Assembly (NCBI GenBank): GCA_900540425.1
Contig: UQFU01000002.1
Span: 1-49,058, forward strand
Length of the DNA: 49,058 bases
Direction of reading: 5' to 3'
Source of the DNA: an uncultured Alphaproteobacteria bacterium
GTDB taxonomy: Bacteria > Pseudomonadota > Alphaproteobacteria > RF32 > CAG-239
Shown piece after piece: positions 28,221 through 36,333 of the stretch; the stretch's first letter is position 1, and each line of letters begins with the position of its first letter. The notes below the pieces were generated by a model. It was not told where the DNA came from. It searched no databases and worked only from the letters and a program-made list of their open reading frames with translations. The translations under genes were made by a program, and so were the position numbers.

Positions 28221-29102
28221 TTATTTCTGTTCAATAGCCAACGTATTAATTCGCGGCTTGGTATGGGTTAAAATGCTGATGACTTTGACCAGTTCGTTTT
28301 TGAGTTCTGAACGGGAAACCACAATGTCGACCATGCCGTGTTCCTTAAGGTATTCGGCGCGCTGAAACCCTTCCGGCAGCTTTTCGCGAATGGTTTGCTC
28401 AATCACCCGCGCTCCGGCAAAACCGATAACGCAGCCTTTTTCGGCAATATGCACGTCGCCGAGCATTGCAAACGAAGCCGAAACCCCTCCGGTCGTCGGG
28501 TCGGTCAGAATTGAGATAAACGGCAGTCCTTTTTCTTTTACCATATTAATGGCGGCTGTCGTACGGGCCATCTGCATCAGGGACAAAATGCCTTCCTGCA
28601 TTCTGGCGCCGCCCGAAGCCGTAACCGCAATCAGCGGATAATTCCCCTTCATAGCGATTTCTGCGGCTTTGACGATACCTTCGCCGACCGCGGTTCCCAT
28701 TGAACCGCCCATAAAAGAAAAATCCATTGCCGCAACAACGCAGTTAATGCCACCGATTTCGCCTTGGGCAACCTTGATTGCATCTTCGTTTCCGGTTGCT
28801 TTGCGATAAGCCTTCAGGCGGTCGGTATATTTTTTTGAATCCTTAAAATTAAGCGGATCTTCTTTGGTTCTGGGCAGAGTGACCTCATTATATTCGCCAT
28901 TGTCAAAAAGCATTTTTAAGCGCTTGTCAATATACAAACGCAAATGATGCCCGCATTTGGTACAAACATAGCTGCTTTTTTTCAACTCTTTGGAAAACAG
29001 CATCTGCCCGCAATTAGGGCACTTGGTCCAAAGGTTGTCGGCAATTTCTTTGGTCGTTGTTTTTTTTACTTTCGGTCGAACGAAATCTGTAAGCCAATTC
29101 AT
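28221..29102 (-). CDS. accD: acetyl-CoA carboxylase carboxyltransferase subunit beta
   Basis: Beta subunit of the carboxyltransferase that makes malonyl-CoA, the committed step of fatty acid synthesis. The 293-residue protein has the N-terminal four-cysteine zinc ribbon (KCPNCGQMLF and YVCTKCGHHLRL) and the crotonase-fold core with GSMGTAVGEGIVKAAEIA, the SGGARMQEGILSLMQMA oxyanion-hole region and TDPTTGGVSASFAMLGD. The ATG is at 29100-29102. It is the last gene of an ihfB-lapA-accD run, 43 bases after lapA. The alpha subunit gene is not in the window. Confidence 0.97.
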   Translation of the reverse strand: MNWLTDFVRPKVKKTTTKEIADNLWTKCPNCGQMLFSKELKKSSYVCTKCGHHLRLYIDKRLKMLFDNGEYNEVTLPRTKEDPLNFKDSKKYTDRLKAYRKATGNEDAIKVAQGEIGGINCVVAAMDFSFMGGSMGTAVGEGIVKAAEIAMKGNYPLIAVTASGGARMQEGILSLMQMARTTAAINMVKEKGLPFISILTDPTTGGVSASFAMLGDVHIAEKGCVIGFAGARVIEQTIREKLPEGFQRAEYLKEHGMVDIVVSRSELKNELVKVISILTHTKPRINTLAIEQK

Positions 29103-29145
29103 AATTTTAAACCATTTCTGTTAAAACAAACGGGAGAAAGATTGG

Positions 29146-29550
29146 TTAATCTTTGTCTGCCGGAGCGGCTTTAGACGGTTTAAACCAGTTTTTCATTTTT
29201 TCTCCAAAGGTTGGTTTTGGCGCCTGAGCCTCTTTGGCTTTGATATTTTCCAAATCTTCATGCAGGCCTTCCATCTCCCGAACCAACTTTTGCTGTTCTT
29301 TGTTCAGTTTTTTGCATTGTTTCTTATGCTGGCGCAAAGCCTTGCGAACCGGGGCATAAGACATCCAGGAAAACAGGTTTCCGAGAAAAAAGCCGAAAGC
29401 GATGAAAAAGACAATGGCCACGCTGAGCGAAACCGTAACCTCAAACGCAAACGGCCACAGGCTGAAAGTCGCCAAATCATTATTTACAAAAGCAAATACA
29501 AGAACAACAACCAGCACCGGCAGACCGATAAGCGTTTTGAGCAAAGGCAT
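29146..29550 (-). CDS. lapA: LapA-domain inner membrane protein
   Basis: A 134-residue protein with two membrane helices (about residues 5-24 and 40-64) followed by a basic coiled-coil segment (LRQHKKQCKKLNKEQQKLVREMEGLHEDL) and a Lys/Pro-rich tail. This is the architecture of LapA-type (DUF1049) proteins, which in E. coli act in lipopolysaccharide assembly with LapB. It lies 26 bases downstream of ihfB, a common neighbour of lapA in Proteobacteria. AAAGGATG is just upstream of the ATG. No lapB-like TPR gene follows. Confidence 0.8.
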   Translation of the reverse strand: MPLLKTLIGLPVLVVVLVFAFVNNDLATFSLWPFAFEVTVSLSVAIVFFIAFGFFLGNLFSWMSYAPVRKALRQHKKQCKKLNKEQQKLVREMEGLHEDLENIKAKEAQAPKPTFGEKMKNWFKPSKAAPADKD

Positions 29551-29576
29551 CTTTTACATCCTTTCGGCAGATATGT

Positions 29577-29861
29577 TTAATTTTTTTTGTTCAGAAGTTC
29601 AAACAACTGCTTTCCGATTTTGAAATGCGGGATTCTTCTTTCTTCCACTTCGACGCGTTCGCCGGTTCTCGGATTTTTGGCAATGCGGGAACTGCGGTTG
29701 CGGACAGAGAAAGCCCCAAAACCTCTGAATTCGACTCTTTCGCCTTTGGCCAGAGCTGAAATAATGCTGTCAAAGACAACGGCAACAATTCTTTCAACGT
29801 CCTTAAGCATCAGATGCGGATTTTTAGCAGCAATTTTCTCAATTAATTCAGATTTAGTCAC
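29577..29861 (-). CDS. ihfB: integration host factor subunit beta (HU family)
   Basis: A 94-residue DNA-bending protein. The HU/IHF signature is clear: [42 protein letters not shown], with the RNPRTG-type arm that inserts a proline into the minor groove. An IHF-beta assignment rests on the sequence and on the lapA neighbour; HU-beta is the alternative. The start is a GTG (29859-29861), with GAGG 8 bases upstream. It is the first gene of the ihfB-lapA-accD run and would also serve integrase-mediated recombination in this cell. Confidence 0.9.
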   Translation of the reverse strand: MTKSELIEKIAAKNPHLMLKDVERIVAVVFDSIISALAKGERVEFRGFGAFSVRNRSSRIAKNPRTGERVEVEERRIPHFKIGKQLFELLNKKN

Positions 29862-30042
29862 TTCAATTACCTCTGTTTTTTATTATTCATTATCACGATT
29901 TCAGTTTAAACTAACTTTTTTTCTACAATAAATCAATATCGCAATTTACAAAAAAGCAAATTTTTATTGCATACTTATCCCATAAATTTTGAGAAATCAA
30001 GCGTAAACGGCATTTCAAGCCCGAATGCAGATATTTCGGCCA

Positions 30043-30073
30043 TAAAAAAAGCCTCCGTTTGGAGGCTTTTTTT
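30043..30073 (-). terminator. rho-independent terminator after tRNA-Arg(ACG)
   Basis: A perfect stem (30044-30056 with 30061-30073) with the loop GTTT, starting 1 base beyond the tRNA CCA end. T-rich on both strands. Confidence 0.9.
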
Positions 30074-30074
30074 A

Positions 30075-30151
30075 TGGCGCGCCCGGCGGGATTCGAACTC
30101 ACAACCTTCTGATCCGTAGTCAGATGCTCTATCCAATTGAGCTACGGGCGC
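30075..30151 (-). tRNA. tRNA-Arg (anticodon ACG)
   Basis: A 77-base tRNA with acceptor GCGCCCG/CGGGCGC, a D-arm GCTC/GAGC, an anticodon loop containing ACG, a T-loop TTCGAAT and an encoded CCA. It reads CGN codons after A34 deamination. It has its own promoter and terminator. Confidence 0.96.
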
Positions 30152-30175
30152 ATAATATTCCGTAACACAGATGCT

Positions 30176-30204
30176 TTAATAACCCTTTTAATTTTTTTTT
30201 GCAA
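30176..30204 (-). promoter_or_regulatory. promoter of tRNA-Arg(ACG)
   Basis: On the minus strand a -35 TTGCAA (30199-30204) and a -10 TATTAA (30176-30181) with a 17-base spacer, about 25 bases before the tRNA. The remaining gap up to 30395 holds AT-rich sequence and no gene that I can see. Confidence 0.5.
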
Positions 30205-30395
30205 GCAAAATTTTTAATAATTTAAAAGAATTTTAAACTATTTCCGCTAAACATTGAAAAAACAAATAAGATATTTAAGGCCGGATTGAATTTACCACTT
30301 GTTTTTTTGTAAAAAAAACATTACAAAAGAAAAAGCTGAAGTCCAATAATCGGCAAAACGCAACATCGGGTTTTTTATAAAGGTAAATCAGTATA

Positions 30396-31508
30396 ATGAA
30401 AAAAACAGCAATCAGATTATCCTTAACCGCCATCTCCGCAATGATAATGAGCGGCTGCAGCTTTACGTCGGACGCTTTGTTCCCTTCTTTGCTCGGCTCG
30501 GATTCTCAGGAGGAAATGGCCGCAAGTGGAGATTTCAAAGCCACCGGAGCCGCGCTTCCGGAACTTGGATCGACAAATTTTGAACCGGTCGAAGTTTCCG
30601 AAGGCAGCAATACCGGAACTTTTGTCGGGCAAAAGGTTGTCGGCTTCCGTAACGAACTAAACCAGCTGCAAAAGTCAATCCGCGCTTATAATGAAGAATT
30701 GCAAAAGGTTCGGACTTCCGTCATCAATAATGCTATGCAGTATCACAAAACCATTGGCACCATTGAGGCCAAGCTCCAAGTCGGAACCACCCCCGGAAAC
30801 CCCCAGATGTTTACGCTTTTGCAAAGTGCCCAAAATAACATTCAGACCATGAATGCCAATACCATTGCTCTGGAGCGTTTGTCTTCAAAGGTAACGTCCG
30901 ATTCTGCAATGACGACATATCTGCTGGATTCAATCCGGGCGGCCTACAGCGTCTCTGGAGCCGTTGATGAAGATCATCGCCAGTTGCGGATTTTGGAAAA
31001 TGAGACCAATCAGACTTCTATTCTGATCAACAGCCTGTTGAACGAGGTCAACAGCGATATCAGCCGCCAGCGCCAGTATATTGAAAGCGCCAAAAACAAT
31101 ATTGTGGATTTGAGCGAAGCGATCAAAGTCGGCAGTTACGGTGTTAATAATGTTCCTTTCTCTGCTGTCAGCAATGTCCGTTCTTCCGCCTATGCCCCGG
31201 TTTCGTCCGCAGTTGCTTCCGGAAAACCGCTGTTTACGGCGAAATTTAACAAAAGCAACGTAAACTACCATGATGGACTGCGTCAGGCTGTTCGCCAAGC
31301 CCAGTCGGCAAAACCTTCGGTTCGGTTTAATGTTGTGGCCGTATCGCCGGTTGGCGGCAGCCAGTTGAGCAAGAAAAATGCTCAAAATCATGCCGGTACC
31401 ATTTTTAAGGAAATGGTGGAAATGGGTGTCGGTGCCGATCGCATCAGCCTTTCGGCACGCAGCAGCGATGAGGTTGCTTCTTCCGAAGTGCAGATTTTTG
31501 TAAAATAA
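30396..31508 (+). CDS. coiled-coil lipoprotein with OmpA-like C-terminal region
   Basis: A 370-residue lipoprotein: MKKTAIRLSLTAISAMIMSGC with lipobox MSGC and Cys21. A Ser/Gly-rich linker is followed by long helical coiled-coil regions (about 80-240, LQKSIRAYNEELQKVRTSV and RQRQYIESAKNNIVDL). A C-terminal domain (about 280-370) alternates strands and helices like OmpA/Pal-type domains, with SVRFNVVAVSPVG, an NAQNHAGTIFKEMVEMGVGADRISLSARSS segment and a final VQIFVK strand, though the canonical peptidoglycan-binding motif is not evident. It may link outer membrane and wall. It is a single-gene unit before a terminator. Confidence 0.72.
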   Translation: MKKTAIRLSLTAISAMIMSGCSFTSDALFPSLLGSDSQEEMAASGDFKATGAALPELGSTNFEPVEVSEGSNTGTFVGQKVVGFRNELNQLQKSIRAYNEELQKVRTSVINNAMQYHKTIGTIEAKLQVGTTPGNPQMFTLLQSAQNNIQTMNANTIALERLSSKVTSDSAMTTYLLDSIRAAYSVSGAVDEDHRQLRILENETNQTSILINSLLNEVNSDISRQRQYIESAKNNIVDLSEAIKVGSYGVNNVPFSAVSNVRSSAYAPVSSAVASGKPLFTAKFNKSNVNYHDGLRQAVRQAQSAKPSVRFNVVAVSPVGGSQLSKKNAQNHAGTIFKEMVEMGVGADRISLSARSSDEVASSEVQIFVK

Positions 31509-31524
31509 ATTCGGCTGTTTCAAA

Positions 31525-31556
31525 AAAAAGCCTCCGGGATTCCCGGGGCTTTTTTT
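31525..31556 (+). terminator. rho-independent terminator after the coiled-coil lipoprotein gene
   Basis: AGCC-TCCGGGA pairs imperfectly with TCCCGG-GGCT, followed by seven T, 16 bases after the stop. Confidence 0.85.
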
Positions 31557-31642
31557 ATGTCATATCGTTGAATTTATATTTTTTTTAATATTTTATTGAT
31601 ACTGTCAAATAAACAAATTTCTGCCCCGAGGTATATTTCATT

Positions 31643-33574
31643 ATGCATTCTGTTCATGCCCTCATTGTCGATTTGACACTAATAACCATTTATGCCGGAA
31701 TCACGACGCTGATTTTCAAAAAACTGAAACAGCCGATGGTTTTAGGATATCTGCTGGCAGGAATTCTGGCCGGTCCGTATTTTAATTTTGTCCCGACCGT
31801 GACGGATAATGAAAATCTCGGCATGTGGGCGGAAATCGGAGTTATTTTTTTGTTGTTTGGGCTGGGATTGGAATTCAGTTTCAAAAAAATGCTCAATGTC
31901 GGCAAAGCTGCCATGATAACCGCCATGATTAACATTTTGTTTATGCTCTTTCTGGGATATAACGTCGGGCTGCTTCTGGGCTGGACAGTCATGGACAGCT
32001 TCTTTCTCGGCAGCATGATTTCAATGTCTTCAACCACCATTATCATCAAAGCTTTTGATGACCTGAATGTTAAGCGGCAAAAATTTACGGATTTGGTTTT
32101 TGGCGTTTTGGTTGTTGAAGATATTGTCGGAATTTTGATGCTGGTTTTGTTGCCGACAATCGCCCTCGGAAGCACGATAAACGGTACGGAGCTGGCTGTC
32201 AGTACCGCTAAGTTGGTTTTTTTTCTGGTATTGTGTTTTATTATCGGAATTTATATGGTTCCGACTTTCTTAAAAAAGGTCGAACCGCTGATTAATGATG
32301 AAATGCTGCTCGTTATTGTTATCGGCATGTGTTTTGGAATGGTTTTGTTAGCCACGTCTTCCGGTTTTTCTGCGGCTTTGGGGGCTTTCCTGATGGGTTC
32401 GATTCTGGCGGAAACCGGTTTAATCCATCGTATTGAAACAACAATTAAACCGTTAAAGGATTTTTTTGGCGCCGTGTTTTTTGTTTCGGTGGGAATGATG
32501 GTTGACCCTTCCATGTTTGTCAAATATGCTTGGCCGATTTTTCTGATCACTTTGGTTGTTATTTCCGGAAAAGTATTTTTTTCCTGCTTTGGTTTCATCA
32601 TTTCGGGGCAGGGGCTGAAAACTTCGGTTCAGGGCGGATTCTCGCTGGCCCAGGTTGGCGAATTTGCTTTCATTATTGCCAGCCTGGGATTAGGTTTGGG
32701 GGTTATTGACGCCAAGGTCTACCCGATTATTGTGGCGGTTTCGGTAATCACAACTTTTCTGACGCCGATGATGATTCGCTCTTCGGCTCCGGTGTATCGT
32801 ATGTTGGAAAAGGTTTTTCCCGATTCCTGGAATCGCTATGTGGAACAAAGCCGTAAAGCCGCGCCGGAGAGCAAAATTGAGGAGCAGCGCTGGAAGTTGT
32901 TGTTTAAGAGTTATTTTTTGCGCTTAAGCCTTTTTGCCATGATTTTGTATACGGTTCTGGGGTTGTCGGTTTATTTTCTGCAGCCATGGGTCATGCGCCT
33001 GTTGCCCGGTTTGCCCGGAAAGCTGATTATGACTCTCGGAACCCTTTTGCTGATGGCTCCTTTTTTGAAGGCGTTAATCGGCTGGGAAACGATTCTGCCC
33101 AGTTTCGTCAAAGGAAAGATAGCGTCTTTCTTCTGCCGGATTGTTCCGGCCAAAAATCGGGAAGACGTCAAAAAATCAGTTATCAAAAAACTTGAAGAAA
33201 AAATCAGTTTTTGTTCGGTGATGGAAGAAGTCGAAAACGAAAAAGACTTTTTTATCTCCAACAATAGAATTGCCGCCTTGTATTATAAACTCTGGAAAGC
33301 CAGAAGAATTAACCGTTTGCCGCTGATTGTCCTGACTAGTTTCCGGCTGATTTTGGTTGCTTTTTTTATTGTGACGGTTGTCCATCAGTTTTTAACGGAA
33401 GACACCAGGGTAACTTTGCTGCTGGCCGTATTGTCAATTTTTCTGCTGTCTCAGTCGCGGTGGCTTTTGAGCCAGTATATGAAAATTGAAAGCCAGTTTC
33501 TCGAAAATCTGAACGGTTACAAGCATCACGCGTCCGAAAAAGAAGAACCGTCCGCTGTTGCGGAAGAAAAGTGA
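31643..33574 (+). CDS. CPA2-type cation:proton antiporter (KefB-like membrane domain)
   Basis: A 643-residue membrane protein. Residues 1-390 form the 12-helix Na+/H+ exchanger domain of the CPA2 group, with QPMVLGYLLAGILAGPY, a GLGLEFSFKKM segment, the STTIIIKAFDDL segment and VLVVEDIVGILMLVLLP holding the acidic ion-binding residue. Unlike KefB or KefC there is no TrkA-N nucleotide-binding domain. Instead about 250 residues follow with three or four more helices and a charged tail. The ion (Na+ or K+) is not predictable. The ATG has GAGG about 12 bases upstream. Confidence 0.85.
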   Translation: MHSVHALIVDLTLITIYAGITTLIFKKLKQPMVLGYLLAGILAGPYFNFVPTVTDNENLGMWAEIGVIFLLFGLGLEFSFKKMLNVGKAAMITAMINILFMLFLGYNVGLLLGWTVMDSFFLGSMISMSSTTIIIKAFDDLNVKRQKFTDLVFGVLVVEDIVGILMLVLLPTIALGSTINGTELAVSTAKLVFFLVLCFIIGIYMVPTFLKKVEPLINDEMLLVIVIGMCFGMVLLATSSGFSAALGAFLMGSILAETGLIHRIETTIKPLKDFFGAVFFVSVGMMVDPSMFVKYAWPIFLITLVVISGKVFFSCFGFIISGQGLKTSVQGGFSLAQVGEFAFIIASLGLGLGVIDAKVYPIIVAVSVITTFLTPMMIRSSAPVYRMLEKVFPDSWNRYVEQSRKAAPESKIEEQRWKLLFKSYFLRLSLFAMILYTVLGLSVYFLQPWVMRLLPGLPGKLIMTLGTLLLMAPFLKALIGWETILPSFVKGKIASFFCRIVPAKNREDVKKSVIKKLEEKISFCSVMEEVENEKDFFISNNRIAALYYKLWKARRINRLPLIVLTSFRLILVAFFIVTVVHQFLTEDTRVTLLLAVLSIFLLSQSRWLLSQYMKIESQFLENLNGYKHHASEKEEPSAVAEEK

Positions 33575-33705
33575 ATGTTTTAGGCTGATAAAATCAGACC
33601 GGCGAGAAAATAAACAATCTAGGCCGCGAGCCAGGCGATTGAACATTGGAGCAAAACAACCAATTAGATAAAAGCTTAAGATAACGCTGACTTGGTCTTC
33701 TCTGA

Positions 33706-33734
33706 AAAAAGACATCACAATCTGGTGTCTTTTT
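33706..33734. terminator. terminator hairpin beyond the broken tRNA-Ser copy
   Basis: AAAAAGACATCA pairs with TGGTGTCTTTTT. Read on the minus strand it lies 7 bases after the 3' end of the broken tRNA-Ser copy, the position expected for the original tRNA terminator. The stretch 33575-33705, after the antiporter gene, holds nothing else recognisable. Confidence 0.8.
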
Positions 33735-33740
33735 AATCAA

Positions 33741-33922
33741 AATGGCGGATAGAGAGGGATTACTCTGCGCTGCGCTTGAGTTGCACAGGCGCTCATTCAC
33801 TCCGCTCACCGGCGTTCTCCCGCCCGCCTTTCGCTGGTAGTCGAACCCTCTTCCCTAGGGTTCAAATCCAACTCCCCTCATCATTATCAGTAAACCCCGC
33901 ACAAGGCGGGGCTTACTGATAA
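33741..33922 (-). repeat. broken tRNA-Ser 3' copy with a GC-rich insert in the T-loop
   Basis: Read on the minus strand after the intact tRNA-Ser: a 35-base palindrome (33886-33920), then a segment ending in the T-arm start GAGGGTTCGA (33841-33850), then a 79-base GC-rich insert (33762-33840), then the T-loop end, T-stem and acceptor with CCA (33741-33761). The last 21 bases are identical to the end of the intact gene. It therefore looks like a partial tRNA-Ser copy whose T-loop is interrupted. The insert core (33806-33836) resembles the insert in the broken tRNA-Ala copy at 40019. Confidence 0.6.
33886..33920. repeat. 15-bp palindrome beside tRNA-Ser
   Basis: ATCAGTAAACCCCGC pairs with GCGGGGCTTACTGAT around ACAAG, with one wobble. 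There is no T-run, so it is not a typical terminator. It directly abuts the tRNA 3' flank. Confidence 0.8.
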
Positions 33923-34013
33923 TGGCGGATAGAGAGGGATTCGAACCCTCGGTACCCTTTGGGGGTACACACGATTTCCAATCGTGCGCCTTCGACCACT
34001 CGGCCATCTATCC
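33923..34013 (-). tRNA. tRNA-Ser (anticodon GGA)
   Basis: A 91-base class II tRNA: acceptor GGATAGA/TCTATCC, a long variable arm, the anticodon in GATTGGAAATC, a T-loop TTCGAAT, discriminator G and an encoded CCA. Its promoter is at 34028-34056. A terminator that fits it lies 190 bases downstream, beyond the broken copy. Confidence 0.96.
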
Positions 34014-34027
34014 AAATCATGAACATG

Positions 34028-34056
34028 CTTATATCGTAAACAAATTCGTTTTGCAA
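34028..34056 (-). promoter_or_regulatory. promoter of tRNA-Ser(GGA)
   Basis: A -35 TTGCAA (34051-34056), 17 bases, and a -10 TATAAG (34028-34033) on the minus strand, 15 bases before the tRNA. It is back to back with the tRNA-Arg(CCT) promoter. Confidence 0.65.
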
Positions 34057-34066
34057 TAGTTTTTTA

Positions 34067-34095
34067 TTGAAATGTTTGCAAGATTTATTTATAAA
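34067..34095 (+). promoter_or_regulatory. promoter of tRNA-Arg(CCT)
   Basis: A -35 TTGAAA (34067-34072), 17 bases, and a -10 TATAAA (34090-34095), 12 bases before the tRNA. Confidence 0.6.
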
Positions 34096-34106
34096 GGCTT
34101 CAGGTT

Positions 34107-34183
34107 GTCAGCGTAGCTCACCAGGATAGAGCGACGGTTTCCTAAACCGTAGGTAGCAGGTTCGAGTCCTGTCGCTGACGCCA
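34107..34183 (+). tRNA. tRNA-Arg (anticodon CCT)
   Basis: A 77-base tRNA: acceptor GTCAGCG/CGCTGAC, D-arm GCTC/GAGC, anticodon stem ACGGT/ACCGT with loop TTCCTAA, T-loop TTCGAGT, discriminator G, encoded CCA followed by a T-run. It reads the AGG codon. Confidence 0.96.
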
Positions 34184-34218
34184 TTTTTTTTCAAGATGTC
34201 TCCCGGCCGAAATTTTTT

Positions 34219-34470
34219 TCATTTGCCTTTATGAACGCAATGCCGATGCGGTTCGCATTCCATGGCTTTGTCGCTGTCCGGCAGATTGTCCGCTTCTCCG
34301 TAATTATACATCGATTCGGCAAATTCGATTTCGTCGTCCAGACCGGGCGCCGGGTCAATCAGCCGCTCTTCGCGGATGGTTCTGATTTCAAAATCTTTTT
34401 CGTCGGTATCCTGGTAGTATTGTCCGGAATAATCTTTGATTTTTACATTTTTGAGTTCTTCTGTAATCAT
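34219..34470 (-). CDS. small acidic hypothetical protein
   Basis: An 83-residue acidic protein with no signal peptide or membrane helix. It is rich in Asp and Glu, includes an IREERLIDPAPGLDDEIEFAESMYNYGEADNLPDSD segment, and ends in a His/Cys-rich tail (ECEPHRHCVHKGK) that could bind a metal. The start ATG at 34468-34470 has GGGAGA about 8 bases upstream, which supports real translation. No family is recognised. It is a single gene between tRNA-Arg(CCT) and a phosphatase gene. Confidence 0.55.
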   Translation of the reverse strand: MITEELKNVKIKDYSGQYYQDTDEKDFEIRTIREERLIDPAPGLDDEIEFAESMYNYGEADNLPDSDKAMECEPHRHCVHKGK

Positions 34471-34534
34471 TTTTTGTCTCCCGTGATTGATTTGTCATAT
34501 AAATAATCTTCGGAGCCTGTTTTTGAAGCATACA

Positions 34535-34563
34535 AAAATACCTCCCTTTGGGGAGGTATTTTC
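34535..34563 (-). terminator. rho-independent terminator after the phosphatase gene
   Basis: AATACCTCCC pairs with GGGAGGTATT around TTTG, with A/T flanks on both sides. It lies just beyond the phosphatase stop in the minus direction. Confidence 0.88.
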
Positions 34564-34571
34564 TTGCCGGG

Positions 34572-35147
34572 TCAGAGCAATGCATATTTTCCGTCATCGA
34601 AACGGCAAATATGAATAAACCCTCCGTTTTCGATTCGCGGACAGCTCACGCCCAAATAAGCCAACAACAAAGCGATTGTTCCGCCGTGTATGGAAATTCC
34701 GACGCAATCATATTGCCGGTTGCGAGCCAAATCGTCAAAAACCACAAAAATACGGTTTAGAACTTCTTGTTGACTTTCTCCTCCCTCAAAACGGATACCA
34801 AAATTTTCCCGATCCGGACGTATCCATTTTTCAAAAACCGCCGGCCACCGGTTCTGGACTTCATCAAAAGTCAAACCTTCCGCCAAACCGTAATGCGCTT
34901 CATGGAGATTTTCCCGGATTAAAAGCGGAATCCCGCAGGCTTCGGCAACGATTTTTCCGGTATGCCGCGCCCGGATCAGCGGGCTGCTGACAACGGCTTT
35001 GAGTTTTTTTTCCTTAAGCTGTCGTGCCAGTTGCTGCGCCTGTCCGATTCCGGTCAGGTTCAAATCAATATTGATTTGGCAGCCCTGCCAGATTCTTTTG
35101 TGATTGTTGTCGGTCTGTCCGTGTCTGAATACATAAAAATCCATCAT
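34572..35147 (-). CDS. histidine phosphatase family protein
   Basis: A 191-residue phosphatase/phosphoglycerate-mutase-type protein. The catalytic motif FRHGQT is at residues 7-12, followed by LTGIGQAQQLARQL, SSPLIRARHTGKIVAEA with the second phosphate-contacting Arg and His, ENLHEAHYGLAEG with the acid Glu, and ISIHGGTI with the second active-site His. The substrate (phosphosugar, cobalamin precursor or other) is unknown. The start is uncertain: the ATG pair at 35142-35147 was preferred because homology begins there, although an upstream TTG at 35219 is in frame. It is divergent from the HD gene. Confidence 0.85.
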   Translation of the reverse strand: MMDFYVFRHGQTDNNHKRIWQGCQINIDLNLTGIGQAQQLARQLKEKKLKAVVSSPLIRARHTGKIVAEACGIPLLIRENLHEAHYGLAEGLTFDEVQNRWPAVFEKWIRPDRENFGIRFEGGESQQEVLNRIFVVFDDLARNRQYDCVGISIHGGTIALLLAYLGVSCPRIENGGFIHICRFDDGKYALL

Positions 35148-35286
35148 GTCAAATAATTTAAACGTTAAAAACTGAATTTCTTCCCCACCATAGCGAACAA
35201 TGTTCTTGATGGCAAGCAAAATCGAGAAAGCATTTGACTTGGTATAAAACGGCTGTTAAGATTTTGTTTGATTGGAGAGAATAAAA

Positions 35287-36309
35287 ATGTGGCTGGAAGA
35301 TGAAATATACGGCCATTTTGAAATTACCGAACCGGTTTTGAAGGAATTGTTGAACGCTCCGGAATTGCAGAGGCTCAAAGGAATTTCCATGGCCGGCTAT
35401 TATCCCGGCTGTCCGGAATTCGGCAATCCCGAATACAACCGTTACAATCACAGCATTGGCGTTTTGCTTTTGCTGCGCAAATTCGGAGCGCCGTTGCCCG
35501 AACAAATTGCCGGACTGATACATGATGTTTCCCATTCCGCTTTTTCACATACCATAGACTATATAAGAAAAGATGCAGAAGGCGAAAAGACACATGACGG
35601 ACAAGATAAGATTCATGACGGTTTTGTCCGTGCTTCCGGACTAAAAACAATTCTTGAGCGGCATGGATTTAACCCGGACGACATTTTGGATGACCGCAAC
35701 TTTCCCCTGAAGGAAAACGAATTGCCCGATATTTGTGCTGACCGCTTGGACTATGCCGTCCGCCAAGGATATTACGATTATCATTATCTAAGCTTTGATG
35801 AAGTGCAAAAAATATGGAATGGCTTGGCTGTCTGTAACGGCTCTTTTGTTTTTGCCGATCTCAAAGCTGCCGGTCTCTATGCGCATACTTTTTGTAAACT
35901 GAATGAAATCGGCTGGTCCGGACTGTCAACCGCAGTAATGTTCTCCGTTTCCTCAGCAATGTTCCGCCGGGCTTTGGCGCAGGGATACGTCGAGTTCGCC
36001 GATTTCTATAATTGCGGCGATGCTTTTGTGATTGGAAAGATAGAACGGCATTTGTCCTATGATGCCGAGCTGTTGCGGCTTTACCGCTTATTGCAGCGTC
36101 CGGTTTCCGACTTTTGCAATTCATCCGCCTCCTGCCTGGAAACGCTTTACTGCAAAAACCGGATTGTCAATCCGTTAGTTTTGCAAAAAGACGGCAGCAT
36201 GAAGCGCTATGCGGATATTGATGCGGATTATGCGGCGCAGATAAAAGGCCTGCCAAAATTTAAACAATATGGCGTTGCCTTAAAAGCGGAAGCGGATAAG
36301 ATTGCCTGA
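35287..36309 (+). CDS. HD-domain phosphohydrolase
   Basis: A 340-residue metal-dependent phosphohydrolase of the HD superfamily. The ligands are visible: YNHSIGVLLLL with the first His, GLIHDVSHSAFSH with the HD pair, and DICADRLDYAVRQGYYD with the second Asp. The layout follows the COG1078 group related to dGTPases, but the substrate is unknown. GGAG lies 9 bases before the ATG at 35287. Predicted cytoplasmic. It shares a 139-base divergent gap with the histidine phosphatase gene; both could act on phosphorylated metabolites. Confidence 0.85.
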   Translation: MWLEDEIYGHFEITEPVLKELLNAPELQRLKGISMAGYYPGCPEFGNPEYNRYNHSIGVLLLLRKFGAPLPEQIAGLIHDVSHSAFSHTIDYIRKDAEGEKTHDGQDKIHDGFVRASGLKTILERHGFNPDDILDDRNFPLKENELPDICADRLDYAVRQGYYDYHYLSFDEVQKIWNGLAVCNGSFVFADLKAAGLYAHTFCKLNEIGWSGLSTAVMFSVSSAMFRRALAQGYVEFADFYNCGDAFVIGKIERHLSYDAELLRLYRLLQRPVSDFCNSSASCLETLYCKNRIVNPLVLQKDGSMKRYADIDADYAAQIKGLPKFKQYGVALKAEADKIA

Positions 36310-36333
36310 TATGATTATTGTCGGTCACAACGG

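Noticed and set aside
33741..33941. Prophage or genomic-island attachment site at tRNA-Ser
   Set aside because: The 21-base repeat at the tRNA 3' end fits an att site, but only 159 bases lie between the copies, no integrase is near, and the second copy includes the T-arm start interrupted by an insert. A deletion remnant remains possible.
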